The translations under genes and the position numbers were made by a program. The notes under the pieces are model-generated. The model searched no databases. It was not told the DNA's origin and worked only from the letters and a program-made list of their open reading frames with translations. DNA of 64,000 nucleotides from positions 124,001-188,000 of IMG/VR virus record IMGVR_UViG_3300009514_000001; one strand, given 5' to 3'. The first letter of the stretch is position 1; every line of letters starts with the position of its first letter. This DNA is from a virus. Positions 62,723 to 64,000 of the stretch are shown one piece after another.

Positions 62723-64000
62723 TCAACGGATGGTCTCGAAATTCCTGTTGGCATTGATGAAGAACGGGTCCTCGAAGGCGGATAGGCCGAGCTTGGCCAG
62801 AAGGTGTAAGTTGTTCTTCGCCAGGGCGATGGTATCCGGGTCCAGGGACCGCAGAGCCACCGCAGTGAGCTGGTCAGAAGAGCCCAGGGAGAACCGGCGG
62901 AACACACCCACCAGGGGCTCGTGAATCTTCCAGTCCGTCTGCACTCGAAGGTTGACTGTGGCGCCGTAGAAGAAGTCCTCGGCGTTCTGGTCGTAGATTT
63001 CCTCGGTCTCGCCGCCCCAGGAGACCTCTTCGATTTCAATTCCCTCGGTCGAGAGGCGGCCTCGAAGAACGCCCTCATACCAGATGAACATCAGGTCCAA
63101 CATCTCCCTCTGGTCGTCGATGTCCCGAGCCCACAGATCGACATCCACATTAATGTCGACCCGGCCACCGTACTCCATCACGCCGAACTCACGGATGTCC
63201 GTGACGACGACGGCCAGCTGGTCGCCTGGAGTGATACGACGCCCGAAGGCAAGGACGGCCCCGGGAATGGCCTGGAAGTGGGCCAGGTCAGTGGCGATGT
63301 CGAAGGGCCCGGTCTTGACCCCTTCATAACGGTAGTCAGCCGAGAGGGTCAGGCCTTGGGGCAGCGGCTCCGTGAGTGTGATCTCCCCCGTCTCCGAGTC
63401 GGCGGTGAAGTTGACTCCCTCAATGAGCTTCCAGTTCGAGGGCAGCTCGTACAGAGTCAGGGTGTCCGGGATGTACCCGCCCTGCTCCAGGAACCCCACC
63501 GTGGGGCTCACCATCTCCACACCCTCGTTGATGACAGATAGCTTGGGGCTGACAACAAACCGGTGGAACCCTGTCAACACCTGGTCTGCGGTGGGGAATT
63601 GGCCCGCTGGAAGGAACTCTCGGAACCCACCAACGGATTCAACCTCACTCTCGGTTATGTCGATGATGTAGATGCCAGGAGGACTAGGGAAGATGCCGTC
63701 ATTGAGTTGGATAGCGAGGGAGTTCTCCCGAACAAACTCGATGGACAGACCAGGCTTGGTCGCGTCCGTCTTGGCCCGGACGACGTAGCTCGTCTTGTGT
63801 CCCTGGAAGTTGTCCCAGGTCAGGCGACGATGCGAGCCACTGCTTGTGCGGATGACAATACCCCTCTGCGGACGCTGCTCGAACGAGTACTTACCCTGGA
63901 TGTTTTCCACCAGGTCGTCTCTGAACCGAGGGTGGTAGCTCCACAGGAGCCTCGTCTCCTCGATGAGCCTGTCGTTGAGGGCCCCGCTGCCGTAGAAGAA
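62723..64000 (-). CDS. virion protein upstream of the sheath gene (5' end outside window)
   Basis: The frame is open to the window edge: 30 residues (RLIEETRLLWSYHPRFRDDL and before) precede the GTG at 63910 that would otherwise be taken as a start, so I treat the gene as partial. Visible blocks are VENIQGKYSFEQRPQRGIVIRTSSGSHRRLTWDNFQ, PPGIYIIDITES, LTLYELPSNWKLIEGVNFTADSETGEITLTEPLPQGLTLSADYRYEG, GDQLAVVVTDIREFGVMEYGGRVDINVDVDLWARD and a helical end. This is a beta-rich protein of the neck or tail-completion region by position. No specific family name is assigned. Confidence 0.7.
   Translation of the reverse strand, partial: FFYGSGALNDRLIEETRLLWSYHPRFRDDLVENIQGKYSFEQRPQRGIVIRTSSGSHRRLTWDNFQGHKTSYVVRAKTDATKPGLSIEFVRENSLAIQLNDGIFPSPPGIYIIDITESEVESVGGFREFLPAGQFPTADQVLTGFHRFVVSPKLSVINEGVEMVSPTVGFLEQGGYIPDTLTLYELPSNWKLIEGVNFTADSETGEITLTEPLPQGLTLSADYRYEGVKTGPFDIATDLAHFQAIPGAVLAFGRRITPGDQLAVVVTDIREFGVMEYGGRVDINVDVDLWARDIDDQREMLDLMFIWYEGVLRGRLSTEGIEIEEVSWGGETEEIYDQNAEDFFYGATVNLRVQTDWKIHEPLVGVFRRFSLGSSDQLTAVALRSLDPDTIALAKNNLHLLAKLGLSAFEDPFFINANRNFETIR

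Noticed and set aside
63900-63910. Start codon of the rightmost gene at 63910
   Set aside because: The frame stays open with sensible protein sequence to the window end, so the true start is outside.
1-64000. tRNA genes, rRNA, CRISPR arrays, insertion sequences, integrase or att sites
   Set aside because: I looked for cloverleaf arms, regular direct repeats with spacers, transposase motifs and terminal inverted repeats and saw none. A tRNA scan could still find one I missed.

Overview
The window is one long stretch of a large tailed bacteriophage (or prophage) genome. Every gene I can support lies on the minus strand, so the map reads right to left. The virion genes describe a contractile-tailed (myovirus-type) particle: a very large tail sheath, tail tube, tail-assembly-chaperone-like proteins, tape measure, hub (gpD/gp27-like), spike (gpV/gp5-like), gp25-like and gpJ/gp6-like baseplate wedge proteins, and giant beta-rich tail or fibre proteins up to 3604 residues. 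GC is moderately high. Most starts have a canonical GGAGG-type Shine-Dalgarno (SD) sequence, so the host is probably a GC-rich bacterium with normal initiation. Nothing here names the host. The very large structural genes suggest a big (jumbo-like) phage.

Layout in transcription order (right to left). 64000-62723: 3' part of a virion gene. 62671-62147: zinc-ribbon protein with an apparent ATT start. 62004-57064: tail sheath. 56953-51483: an accessory block placed between sheath and tube. It holds zinc-finger proteins, a ribbon-helix-helix-like regulator with its own promoter, a GIY-YIG nuclease, a free-standing class II aminoacyl-tRNA-synthetase-like enzyme, small unknown genes and at least one clear terminator. 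51403-49102: tail tube gene split by a 1579-nt group I intron that carries a LAGLIDADG endonuclease. 48857-46143: two chaperone-position genes. 46143-42187: tape measure. 42183-39380: two related tube-initiator/baseplate proteins. 39374-32190: hub, spike and a small Gly/Ala-rich protein. 32183-21369: the 3604-residue protein. 21376-20734: an RF-1-domain protein lacking GGQ, and a small coiled-coil protein. 20734-11267: baseplate wedge operon. 11183-1231: tail fibre, unknown and giant LamG-type proteins. 1153-62: a zinc-finger homing-type endonuclease. 62-1: start of the next gene.

The virion genes form a compact late operon. Neighbours often overlap as TGATG or TAATG, which implies translational coupling in assembly order. 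The mobile or accessory genes behave differently: they sit at module borders or inside an intron, and two of them have TTG starts whose SD sequences are buried in long hairpins. The most notable points are the intron, whose P1 pairing and P7 covariation can be read directly from the sequence; the GGQ-less release-factor domain inside a baseplate operon; the stand-alone tRNA-synthetase-like enzyme; and the hairpin-locked TTG genes.
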